DNA of 64,000 nt from an uncultured Pirellulaceae bacterium (GTDB taxonomy: Bacteria > Planctomycetota > Planctomycetia > Pirellulales > Pirellulaceae). Shown one piece after another: positions 1 to 7,818 of the stretch. The notes under the pieces were generated by a model that worked only from the letters and a program-made list of their open reading frames with translations, had not been told where the DNA came from and did not search any database. The stretch's first letter is position 1; every line of letters begins with the position of its first letter. Location of the stretch: NCBI GenBank assembly GCA_937921995.1, contig CAKZVF010000065.1, positions 1 through 64,000 of the forward strand. The letters are read 5' to 3'. The translations under genes and the position numbers were made by a program.

Positions 1-2241
1 CACTTCAAATCCACCCCGCGCCCGCAAGCCGTTCACCGAACCGTTTGGCCACGCCGAAGGCAAAGCCGGCAAAAGCTCCACCTCGCCCGCGTGACTTTGC
101 AACAACATCTCAGCAAACGCCGCCGAACCGCCAAAGTTACCGTCGATCTGAAACGGCGGATGTCTGTCGAAAAGATTGTAGTACGTTCCTTTTCGCAGCA
201 AGTCCAGCAGCAGTTTATGAGCGCGATCCCCATCAAGCAAACGAGACCAGAAATTGATTTTCCAAGCCATACTCCAACCGGTGCTGCGATCGCCGCGGCC
301 CTCCAACGTTTTTCGAGCCGCGTCGAAAAAGTCGGGCGTCTCCTGAGCCGTGACCTGACGGCCGGGAAACAATCCGTACAGATGCGAAACGTGCCGGTGC
401 TTCGGATCGAACTCTTTGAAGTCTTCGATCCACTCTTGGATGCGGCCCGTCTTTGCGCTAATTTGCATCGGCTGCAGTTGCGCCAGCGCATTTTCAATCC
501 TCTGGCAGAATTCTATGTCAAACGGTTCGTCTTCACTGAGGATTCGATTGGCCTCGAGCACATTCGTGAACAGGTCGTGAACGATTTGCAAATCCATCGT
601 GGCGGCGTATGTAAATTTGACGCGCGAACCCTCCTCCGTCAGATAGGAATTTTCTGGCGAATGCGATGGGTTAGTAACCAGCTTACCAGCACCGGCCGCT
701 CCCTCAGGTGCCTCCACCAAGAAATCCAACATGAACTCGGCCGCCCCTTTCATGTTCGGATAAGCCCGATCAGCCAGAAACTCACGATCACCGCTGAAGT
801 TGTAATGCTCCATGAACTGCCGCGACAGCCACGCGGCTCCCATCGGCCATACACCCCAAACTCCATCCGCCGGTGTTGACTTACCAAAAATATCAGACAG
901 ATGATGCACGACCCAACCGTCCGCGCCGTACAACTCCTGGGCCGTTTTTTGCCCAAAGGGAACAAGGCTCTCCACATAGTCAAAATAAGGCAGGTGACAC
1001 TCGGCCAAGTTCGTGTTCTGCGCCAACCAATAGTTCATCTGGAAATTGATGTTCAAGTGGTAGTCAGCATTCCAAGGCGCTTTGTAGTGCTGACACCATT
1101 TACCCTGTAAGTTTGCCGGTAGGTACCCCGGACGCGAACTCGAAATCAGCAAGTAACGTCCATACTGAAAATAGAGCGCGGCCAATTGCGGATCCAAATC
1201 GGTAATGCCTTCTTTCCTTAACGCCGACAGACGCTCGTTGGTTGGCTTGCTCGCGGCCGGGCTACTGCCAAGGACTAGACTGACACGGTTGAACAGCCGT
1301 TGATAGTCCGCTACATGAGCCTCCCGCAACCGTGCGTAGCTCTTGCCTGACACCGCCGAAATCACTGACTGGCAACGCTGAGTTTCGTCTGCAGTTAAAT
1401 CCTGAGCGTTCACGTAACTGGTGGCTCCGGTCAGCAACAGCGTCGCCGAATCTGCGTTCTCAACTATCAGTTGACCGTCCTCGGATTTGACAGAACCGCC
1501 TTCCACGATGGGCAACAGCTGAGCTTCGTAGTCAATCGCGAGTTTCCCACGTAAGATGATCCTATTATCAGCACCAGAACTGAAACTTGCATCGCGCCGG
1601 TCAAAATGAGCCGTGAAATTGATCTTCCCGGGTTGGGCAGCGCTCAAGCGAATCGCGATGACTTGATCAGGAAAACTGGCGAACACTTCGCGTGTGTAGG
1701 ATACGCCATCAGCAACGTAGCTGACGGTTGAAATCGCGTTGGTCAGATCCAGCTCACGTCGATAACCGGAGACTTCCGATGGGTCGGGAAAGTCCAGCAC
1801 CAAATCGCCAAGGGTCTGATAAGAATCGATTCTGCTGGGCTGTCCCATCATCGTCTTTTCAGCCAGCTTCGTTGCCTTGAAATTCTCTCCAGCAAACAGC
1901 AACCGCTGAATCTCAGGTAATGCTTTAAGCCCTTCCGGGTTATGACGATCGATATATTTGCCATCCCAAACGGTTTCTTCATTGAACTGAATCCGTTCGC
2001 GATCTACTCCGCCAAACACCATCGCGCCCATGCGTCCATTGCCCACCGGCAACGCTTCATTTTCCCAATTTTTCGCCGGTTTTTGATACCAAAGCGTCAG
2101 AGCTTCCTCTGGCGCTGAAGCCGGATTGATGAACTTGGCCTTCATCGAAGGATTGTTGGATTCGTCGACCTTCCGTTTTTGTGCCGAAACTTCTAGGCAA
2201 AACAACGCGGACAATATCAAAGCGAAAACAATTCTTGCCAT
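1..2241 (-). CDS. GH95 alpha-L-fucosidase, secreted (3' end outside window)
   Basis: This is an open frame of 747 codons that runs off the left edge without a stop. The product starts with a signal peptide ([20 protein letters not shown] then Q). It then follows glycoside hydrolase family 95 (inverting alpha-L-fucosidase/L-galactosidase): an N-terminal beta domain with [21 protein letters not shown], then the (alpha/alpha)6 barrel. Family active-site signatures are visible: the [11 protein letters not shown] block (two Asn, around 1035-1065), the SHSPEN block carrying the catalytic Glu, and DGNFGG carrying the catalytic Asp. GH95 proteins are usually about 780-820 residues, so only some 40-70 residues should be missing. 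The role is release of fucose from polysaccharides such as algal fucoidans outside the cytoplasm, a common planctomycete trait. The start ATG at 2239-2241 fits the signal peptide. Confidence 0.93.
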   Translation of the reverse strand, partial: MARIVFALILSALFCLEVSAQKRKVDESNNPSMKAKFINPASAPEEALTLWYQKPAKNWENEALPVGNGRMGAMVFGGVDRERIQFNEETVWDGKYIDRHNPEGLKALPEIQRLLFAGENFKATKLAEKTMMGQPSRIDSYQTLGDLVLDFPDPSEVSGYRRELDLTNAISTVSYVADGVSYTREVFASFPDQVIAIRLSAAQPGKINFTAHFDRRDASFSSGADNRIILRGKLAIDYEAQLLPIVEGGSVKSEDGQLIVENADSATLLLTGATSYVNAQDLTADETQRCQSVISAVSGKSYARLREAHVADYQRLFNRVSLVLGSSPAASKPTNERLSALRKEGITDLDPQLAALYFQYGRYLLISSSRPGYLPANLQGKWCQHYKAPWNADYHLNINFQMNYWLAQNTNLAECHLPYFDYVESLVPFGQKTAQELYGADGWVVHHLSDIFGKSTPADGVWGVWPMGAAWLSRQFMEHYNFSGDREFLADRAYPNMKGAAEFMLDFLVEAPEGAAGAGKLVTNPSHSPENSYLTEEGSRVKFTYAATMDLQIVHDLFTNVLEANRILSEDEPFDIEFCQRIENALAQLQPMQISAKTGRIQEWIEDFKEFDPKHRHVSHLYGLFPGRQVTAQETPDFFDAARKTLEGRGDRSTGWSMAWKINFWSRLLDGDRAHKLLLDLLRKGTYYNLFDRHPPFQIDGNFGGSAAFAEMLLQSHAGEVELLPALPSAWPNGSVNGLRARGGFEV

Positions 2242-2553
2242 AGTTGGACCGGTACTGCGTATTGCAAATTGGGAAGATGATTTCCAAAAGGATCGACGGC
2301 AAGCACCATGATGTTTGCCCGAAGACATTGTAACAAACTTGCCGTGAATGAAGCATCGACGTGACGAGATATTTGACGATATTGCGTTAGAATACCCTGG
2401 TCGAATCACTTGAGTGAATCACACCTTCGCGAACCACCAACACCAGCATGGCCAAGCTTATTGGTTCGCCTTCTCGCAACAACGGAATCCGCGACGAAGT
2501 TTAGTTCTCTGCGGCACTAAAACGGACAACTGCACCCAATCAATACCCAGCGA
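2242..2553. other. Intergenic, no feature recognised
   Basis: This 312-base gap lies between the fucosidase start and the 3' end of the zinc-ribbon gene. I saw no convincing ORF, RNA gene, terminator or repeat in it; it must hold the promoter for the fucosidase gene. Confidence 0.5.
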
Positions 2554-3039
2554 TTAGCGTGTTATTGTTGGCCGAAGCTGGGAGCCACATTTACTACAGA
2601 ACCTAGCACCAAAATCATTTTCAGCCGAACAATCATTGCACGACATCACAGAATCAAACGGCACGCCGCAACGGTCACAGAAGGCTGCGTCGTGATCGTT
2701 TTGCGCCTCACAGGATTGGCAAGTTTTCCCAGCCCCAGTAATGCCGTCGGATATCGCGGCGGCAATGTCGCGCACACCGTCTTTTGTTTCACGCGCCATA
2801 TAGTTAAACGTATCTTTGCCCACCGGTGCTGATTCGGCAGCCATATATCGCGCGACGGCACCGAGATATGCAATCTTGGTCATCCCAACACCAATGCCCA
2901 AAAACGGCATTCCGACAAAACAACACCAAAAATATCTTGGCGGTTCAAACGAACCAAATGCAGAGAAGAAACTAATCATCCCGACTGCGATGAAGACGAT
3001 TCCAACTAACGCCAACAATGGTCCGGCGACACGAAGCAA
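2554..3039 (-). CDS. Membrane protein with C-terminal double zinc ribbon
   Basis: The product is 161 residues. Residues 7-31 form a hydrophobic segment, residues about 38-62 a second one, followed by a short soluble stretch and two C-terminal zinc ribbons: CQSC...CDRC and CNDC...CSKC. This arrangement resembles the zinc_ribbon/DZANK class, where a tandem ribbon is attached to a membrane anchor. The function is unknown; such ribbons usually mediate protein or nucleic-acid contacts. The start is uncertain: the frame opens with TTG at 3039 directly behind a TGA stop, and the next ATG is codon 21, which would cut into the first membrane helix. TTG is therefore preferred. It has no obvious operon partner. 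Confidence 0.7.
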   Translation of the reverse strand: MLRVAGPLLALVGIVFIAVGMISFFSAFGSFEPPRYFWCCFVGMPFLGIGVGMTKIAYLGAVARYMAAESAPVGKDTFNYMARETKDGVRDIAAAISDGITGAGKTCQSCEAQNDHDAAFCDRCGVPFDSVMSCNDCSAENDFGARFCSKCGSQLRPTITR

Positions 3040-3116
3040 TCAGTGTAAACCTACGCGCCGCGATTGTCAAAAATCTTTAGCGACACCGGTACAAACGAAG
3101 TGACTCGAAAGACCAT

Positions 3117-3326
3117 TCAGATGCCATCCCGCGTTCGGTGTAATTGATTCACATGTGCAAGCTTAATGCCGTAGTCAGGCCAGCCTAATGACTTGTGCCC
3201 AACAAAGGCGATCATCGCAATCTAGCCGACCAACAAAACGTTCTTACTAACCAACGCATTCAGCCAAAACATGTAGCGCTCGAACAGTTTGTTCAAGCGT
3301 TCGTATCGTTCGTTTTCATCATTCAT
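3117..3326 (-). pseudogene. Small ORF with strong SD, split by an in-frame amber
   Basis: Behind a good Shine-Dalgarno (AGGGGG, about 6 bases before the start), ATG 3326 opens a charged-then-hydrophobic 34-residue peptide (NDENERYERLNKLFERYMF...) that stops at TAG 3222-3224. The same frame continues for another 34 codons (IAMIAFVGHKSLGWPDYGI...) to TGA 3117-3119. The hydrophobic helix would span the amber codon, so I read it either as a genuine 34-residue peptide (3222..3326) or as a gene broken by one nonsense change. No family is recognised. Confidence is low because the stretch is short. Confidence 0.3.
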
Positions 3327-3336
3327 AAAAGGCCCC

Positions 3337-3525
3337 CTAAGCTCCGCCGCTTCGGTTCATCGTCTTGCTGTGCATCGGTATTTTTGGCGTGCGACGGACG
3401 TAGGTACGTTTAGATTTTGTCTCTGCGTCTCGCAATCGTGCAAATATCTTGTTGATGTCAAAATCATCTGCGGCACCGAGTTCGTGACGAATGCGTTTGA
3501 TCTCCAAAGTTGGATCAGGAATCAT
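3337..3525 (-). CDS. Small protein coupled to the PIN-domain gene (antitoxin-like)
   Basis: The product is 62 residues and starts MIPDPTLEIKRIRHELGA. The ATG at 3525 lies 11 bases inside the 3' end of the PIN gene, so the two should be co-translated. The pattern D-P-x(3)-E-x-x-R-I-R-x-E followed by F-D-I-N-x-I-F-x-x-L-R-D resembles the short acidic/basic partner proteins that commonly sit directly downstream of YIETT-type PIN proteins in cyanobacteria and planctomycetes. By analogy it is a candidate antitoxin, but this is inferred from position and general pattern; no DNA-binding fold is visible. The tail is Lys/Arg/Thr-rich. The longer frame reaching 3732 is a shadow of the PIN gene. Confidence 0.65.
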   Translation of the reverse strand: MIPDPTLEIKRIRHELGAADDFDINKIFARLRDAETKSKRTYVRRTPKIPMHSKTMNRSGGA

Positions 3526-3997
3526 CGTAAGTCTCCAGCAGTTGCTCAGGCGTACACAATGACGGCGGTTCAAAACCACAGTCGCGACAGATCGACTCAA
3601 TGATGCGAGTCGTTGATGGATTAAGTATATGCTTAAAGTTCCAAGTAGCCAAGAAATCAATTCCGTTTGTAGCGGCGATAGAAATGTGCGCTGCGTCACG
3701 CGGTTCAGATGCGGGTACACCGTATCCATCAATTAATGCCTTTGCCAGAATTTCCGCATCGTCCGACGATTCTATAAGCGGCAATCCGTCCAGTATAAGC
3801 AGTCGTTCAGTTGCAGCAGTCGGGTCTCCCGCGGAACATTCATCAATCACGAGCCCAGAGGCAAAGATGTCATACCGATCCAATGCAGTAGACCACCAAT
3901 TTCGAGTTACCGTCTGTCGAGAAGCAATTTGGGGATTGGAGTGAAATCGGCCCGCAATATTCCCAACAACGGTTGTTTCAATGTAAACGCTCTTCAT
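3515..3997 (-). CDS. PIN-domain protein, VapC-like toxin family
   Basis: The product is 160 residues. The N-terminus MKSVYIETTVVGNIAG and the C-terminal block DAAHISIAATNGIDFLATWN match the large VapC-like PIN subfamily in which the first acidic residue is Glu in a YIETT motif. Other acidic residues expected for the Mg-dependent nuclease site are present (VIDEC near residue 50, RDAAH near 100). The length is typical. PIN toxins cleave RNA and are neutralised by a partner encoded next door; here the overlapping downstream small gene (3337..3525) is the candidate partner. The gene order toxin-then-partner is the reverse of classical vapBC, but is usual for this subfamily. Confidence 0.82.
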   Translation of the reverse strand: MKSVYIETTVVGNIAGRFHSNPQIASRQTVTRNWWSTALDRYDIFASGLVIDECSAGDPTAATERLLILDGLPLIESSDDAEILAKALIDGYGVPASEPRDAAHISIAATNGIDFLATWNFKHILNPSTTRIIESICRDCGFEPPSLCTPEQLLETYDDS

Positions 3998-4157
3998 CCA
4001 AGTATTGTAGCATCATTTATCATGGCGGACAGTTGGTGATTGAGTCGGATGATGAATTCTATTTGTCTGATTCGGCTGCTTTGGACTGAACGTCTTCGGC
4101 CTGAATGAATCAAACTCACGGCACTTGCCAATATAGAATCTGCTTTCAAAACGCCCA

Positions 4158-6092
4158 CTACGAAGTCTCCACAGGCATACCCTTGCCGGTAGTTGTTTTC
4201 ATAAAACGCCACACCTTTGCGACGGTTTCTAAATCGGAAGCGTCTGGCAAATGATCGCCGTAGATCGCTCGATTGAACGTGGCCGAGAACGAACGAAAAT
4301 CCGATTGCCCCCCAGCGATTGATCGCTCGATCGTGGCGACAAGGTCGTCCACCGTGCCGTGGCTGGAAACATTTATCCCACGTTCATGCGCCCAAGCACG
4401 CATCGCCTCAATCGAATATTCCATCAGCTTTTCAGGCGGAACCTTCTTGGCCATTCCCGAAACAAACGGGTCGGTGAAATTCGAAAACGGCTTGGGCCGA
4501 GGTGGAACCGTGCCGTCCGCGGCGTCATCCTTAGATACGTCTTCACCATTTCGCCTTGGCGTCGCCCACAACTGCTGCCATAGCCGAAGTAACTCGTTCC
4601 GGTACATGATGCCAATCGCTATCAAGATCAGTGCCACCAGTCCATATACAATCCAGCGAAAACTGTTTGAATCCGGCTGCCACAAGCGGCCCGCTGGTGG
4701 AGTCGCCGGTGGTTCCAAGTTTGCTACTTTGTTGGGTCGACCGTTGGGTTGCCGTTGAGGTCGTTCATTGGGTTTTGGATTTCCTTGTGCCTGATCAGCT
4801 TCACCGTTGCCTCCATCTTCCTTTTGCTTATTCTTCGCCGCATTTTCAGCATCGCGTTTGTTATTGTCATTGCCCTCGTTTCGCGGGTCTTTCTGGCCTC
4901 CCTGTTTTGAATCCTCTTCGCCCCTGCCCTCCCCTTGCCGGGACTGGTCGGAGTTCTCATTCTTCCCCTTCCCTTCACCGGACTTTGAATCCCCCGTCTC
5001 TTCTCCTCCACCACCATCCTTCTTTTGCGAGGAACTTTGATCGGTTTGGTCGCCGCGTTTTCCATCGGCAACCGGCGCGTCTTTATCCGGACGGTCACCG
5101 TCGGCCTCGTTTGCGGGTTTACGTTTGAGTTTGCCGTTTTGCTGTCCATCAGGCTGTTCCCCGGGATCGTTGTCATCACCGATCGCCAGTTCAGACGTCA
5201 TCTCTGAACTTCGCAACAGAGCCAAATAATCACTCATCGTCGACGAAAGATCGGGGCGCGGCAGCAACGATATCAACAGCAGCAATCCAACCAAAAACAT
5301 CGACCCAACAAACAACCAGTTCAGCGCGACAGGTTCGGGAATCGAAACGCCACGTTTGTTGACGTACCGCTTGAGCCCCAGAAGGCTCGTCACCATCAAC
5401 AACCCCAAACCGGATGTCAGGTACACTGCGAAAAGAAAGAAGATCGAAAACCCAGACGAATTTGGATCAACAAACCATTGCCCGCCGCCAAAGATTGGAA
5501 ATGCGGCCACCGCCAAGTAAAACACCCACAGGCCGGGCGTCGAATTCTTCCCGTTTCTGCCCAGCATAAATTCAAAGACGTTAAAAGATTCATCACCACC
5601 TTTGTTTTTTTGCCGCTCGCGTTTTCCAGCCACAGCGAGTTCACTAGGTGCAATTTTTTGTCGAATAGCCTCTAACAACCCCATCGCCGAAACATCGCGT
5701 CGGCGACCGAGCAAAGTGCAATCCCAAACCAGCCGATTGCTGACCCACATCACAATCGCAATCAGAAAAATGATCACAACGAATTCTAGCATGGCCAGAT
5801 TTTCGTATTCGAAATCAACAACGACCGAGGTGGTTGCCAGCGTCGCAAGTGCGAGTCCCGTGGCGAACAGCGCGGCGCGTTCTTTTCCCGCTTCGATGGA
5901 GATGCGACTGATTAAGACGGTCGCGATCGTGAACAACGTCATGATCAGATTCAATCGCAGAACATGCGGGCCTCGATAAAATATCTCGATCAAGAAAAAG
6001 ATCAGACTGGCCACCATCGCAATAATCAGCGCGGGATTAGCGACTTGCAGCAGCAAGCTGAACAGCGGTCGTTCATCGCGATATTTCACCAT
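4158..6092 (-). CDS. DUF4129 domain membrane protein
   Basis: From ATG 6092 the product is 644 residues. About four hydrophobic segments occur in the first 290 residues (two near 15-60, others around 190-290). Then comes a low-complexity hydrophilic stretch of roughly 150 residues very rich in Gly, Glu, Lys, Gln, Asn and Asp, another membrane segment (SFRWIVYGLVALILIAIGIM), and a C-terminal domain of DUF4129 type (YGDHLPDASDLETVAKVWRFM). DUF4129 proteins often sit in MoxR-AAA/DUF58/transglutaminase clusters; none of those partners is next to it here. The frame extends upstream to TTG 6128, but a promoter-like element overlaps that region, so the ATG is preferred. Confidence 0.8.
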   Translation of the reverse strand: MVKYRDERPLFSLLLQVANPALIIAMVASLIFFLIEIFYRGPHVLRLNLIMTLFTIATVLISRISIEAGKERAALFATGLALATLATTSVVVDFEYENLAMLEFVVIIFLIAIVMWVSNRLVWDCTLLGRRRDVSAMGLLEAIRQKIAPSELAVAGKRERQKNKGGDESFNVFEFMLGRNGKNSTPGLWVFYLAVAAFPIFGGGQWFVDPNSSGFSIFFLFAVYLTSGLGLLMVTSLLGLKRYVNKRGVSIPEPVALNWLFVGSMFLVGLLLLISLLPRPDLSSTMSDYLALLRSSEMTSELAIGDDNDPGEQPDGQQNGKLKRKPANEADGDRPDKDAPVADGKRGDQTDQSSSQKKDGGGGEETGDSKSGEGKGKNENSDQSRQGEGRGEEDSKQGGQKDPRNEGNDNNKRDAENAAKNKQKEDGGNGEADQAQGNPKPNERPQRQPNGRPNKVANLEPPATPPAGRLWQPDSNSFRWIVYGLVALILIAIGIMYRNELLRLWQQLWATPRRNGEDVSKDDAADGTVPPRPKPFSNFTDPFVSGMAKKVPPEKLMEYSIEAMRAWAHERGINVSSHGTVDDLVATIERSIAGGQSDFRSFSATFNRAIYGDHLPDASDLETVAKVWRFMKTTTGKGMPVETS

Positions 6093-6097
6093 GCCGG

Positions 6098-6128
6098 CAT
6101 TATACCCCAATACACCGGCCGCTCGCAA
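6098..6128 (-). promoter_or_regulatory. Candidate sigma70-type promoter giving a leaderless mRNA
   Basis: On the minus strand TTGCGA (6123-6128) is followed after 18 bases by a perfect TATAAT (6098-6103). Only six bases (GCCGGC) separate this -10 hexamer from ATG 6092, so transcription would begin at or next to the start codon. This argues for ATG 6092 over the upstream in-frame TTG, which would be the -35 box itself. It is inferred from consensus only. Confidence 0.45.
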
Positions 6129-6529
6129 TTTTTCCGCTGCGGTGTCAGACTAAAACCAACGCGGAACCATGCATCAGTTATGCCTTCGGTTTCCCGCAAT
6201 CTCCATTGCATTACACCCATTTGGCTCAGCACCAGCTGGACTCATCGACCGAGCGTTAATTGTTTGGTCTGAAAAGGCCAACTTGTTCGGGTCATTACAC
6301 AGCGACTCAGTTTTCAAGTGTCAGTGGCAATTTCCAGAACGCGACTGGCGATTCGACCGGGGGACTTAAGATAAGCACCGCGGAGGATCGGCGATCGCGA
6401 CCAAGCGTTTCATCAACGCCGCATCGCTGGTAGTGATTTTCAGAACATTGTTACAGTAGTTCGCCATTGCGGTTCCTCAAATCATTGGCCTGCAAACTTC
6501 TGAACAGCGAATGATTCCAAACGCATTGC
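6129..6529. other. Intergenic, no gene recognised
   Basis: About 400 bases lie between the DUF4129 gene and the small coiled-coil gene. Short open frames here look like chance ORFs with no family signature. No RNA gene or repeat was seen. Confidence 0.45.
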
Positions 6530-6730
6530 TCAGAACAGGCTGTCATCAATCGCATCGAGTTTCGATTGGTACTCTCGCTCAACGGTTTCGATTTGAGCGT
6601 CAAGTTCCTCGCGCTGGGCGTCATTGGCTGCGTCACGACGTTTACGCAGTTCCTTCAATTGACACTCGTATCGATCGCCAAGTGCATCGGAGTATGCCTC
6701 ATCACCACCGGCCCAAAGTGAATCAGCCAT
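6530..6730 (-). CDS. Small coiled-coil hypothetical protein
   Basis: The product is 66 residues from ATG 6730 (MADSLWAGGDEAYSDALG...). Residues about 20-60 are strongly charged with heptad-like spacing (LKELRKRRDAAND, LDAQIETVEREYQSKL), predicting one alpha-helical coiled coil. GGAG lies about 10 bases before the start. The longer frame to 6817 has no support upstream of this ATG. No family is recognised; the acidic C-terminus (LDAIDDSLF) is the only other notable point. Confidence 0.5.
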   Translation of the reverse strand: MADSLWAGGDEAYSDALGDRYECQLKELRKRRDAANDAQREELDAQIETVEREYQSKLDAIDDSLF

Positions 6731-7092
6731 TCTCAAAACGCTCCATTGGGAAAGGGGAAAAGCATTACGCCGACGTAGTGGTAGACAGTGCTCGGCGTAC
6801 CAATTACGTAAGATCATACCATTGCCTGTTCAAGTCACCAAATATAATCCTCCGCCGGCCATTTGGGCGTTTGAAACCTAAGCGCTGAAAACTGGGAAAC
6901 AATATCGCGGACGCATCAATGCGGCTCAATGCAATTCAACGACGGGCAAACTTATCAGTGGCTTCTGTTGACAACCGTGACCGGCAAGCGGATAAATAGC
7001 CAAACAAGCCCACAGCCTGATCGGGGATACTACGCTAAGCAGATGCTCCCTTAGATTTTGCCAATCGTTCAGCCAAGCAGAAAGCACAAGCC
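6731..7092. other. Intergenic upstream of the redoxin-kinase unit
   Basis: About 360 bases without a supported gene. It must contain divergent promoters for the coiled-coil gene and the redoxin gene, but I could not identify a clear -35/-10 pair. Confidence 0.4.
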
Positions 7093-7800
7093 ATGCACGC
7101 GAACCTAAAACCTCTTTTGATTTGCCTGACGCTTTTGAGTAGCGGGCTGGCATGCGGATGCGACGCTGAAAAGATCGAGCCTTCACAATCTACAGCCAAT
7201 TCGTCCGATGCGAATACTTCACAAGAGGCATGGCCAGAATCCGGCATGTCGGCCAAGGGCAAATGGAAATCTATGCCCGCTGAAGAGATAAAATTCAAAG
7301 ATTCCATCGCGTCGAATGTCGACGCCCCTGACGCTATCCAAGACCTTGTTTTCACCAACAAAGACGGCGGTAAAATCAAAATGAAGGATTACTTGGGGCA
7401 GAAACACGTGCTTCTTGTGTTCACGCAAGGCTTTAGTGGGAAGCTCTGCCCGTTTTGCACAACTCAGACGTCGCGTTTGGTGGCCAATTACCAAAAGTTT
7501 CAGGACCGCGATTGTGAAGTGATCGTTGTCTACCCCGGCCCAAAAGATCATCTCCAAAAGTTCGTCGAAGCAGCGCTCGAAACAGAAAAGGAACAGGTCG
7601 ACGACGTCCCGTTCCCGATCGTCTTGGACACCGGCTTCCAAGCGACGGATTTCTTCGACATCCACAGCATGCACGCCCACCCTTCGACTTACCTGATCGA
7701 CAAACAGGGAAACGCCAAGTTCGCTTATGTTGGGATCGATTCAACGGCCGACCGCCCTTCGGTAAAAGCACTGCTGGACCGACTCGATAATCTCCAGTAA
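7093..7800 (+). CDS. Redoxin (AhpC/TSA-like) lipoprotein
   Basis: The product is 235 residues. The N-terminus (MHANLKPLLICLTLLSSGLACGC) is a lipoprotein signal with candidate lipobox cysteines in LACGC. After a linker comes a thioredoxin-fold domain of the AhpC-TSA/redoxin class: DLVFTNKDGGKIKMKDY, then the redox motif CPFCTTQTSR (around residues 119-128), then PFPIVLDTGF and the cis-Pro-type HPSTYLIDKQG. The CPFC pair suggests thiol-disulfide reductase or peroxiredoxin-like activity on the periplasmic face. The start ATG precedes the signal peptide directly. It lies 18 bases upstream of the kinase gene and is probably co-transcribed. Confidence 0.8.
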   Translation: MHANLKPLLICLTLLSSGLACGCDAEKIEPSQSTANSSDANTSQEAWPESGMSAKGKWKSMPAEEIKFKDSIASNVDAPDAIQDLVFTNKDGGKIKMKDYLGQKHVLLVFTQGFSGKLCPFCTTQTSRLVANYQKFQDRDCEVIVVYPGPKDHLQKFVEAALETEKEQVDDVPFPIVLDTGFQATDFFDIHSMHAHPSTYLIDKQGNAKFAYVGIDSTADRPSVKALLDRLDNLQ

Positions 7801-7818
7801 CCAGCATACAATCTGGGA

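Noticed and set aside
33..1110. Several open frames of 60-260 codons on both strands at the left edge
   Set aside because: They are shadows of the GH95 gene, which runs through on the minus strand and shows family motifs throughout.
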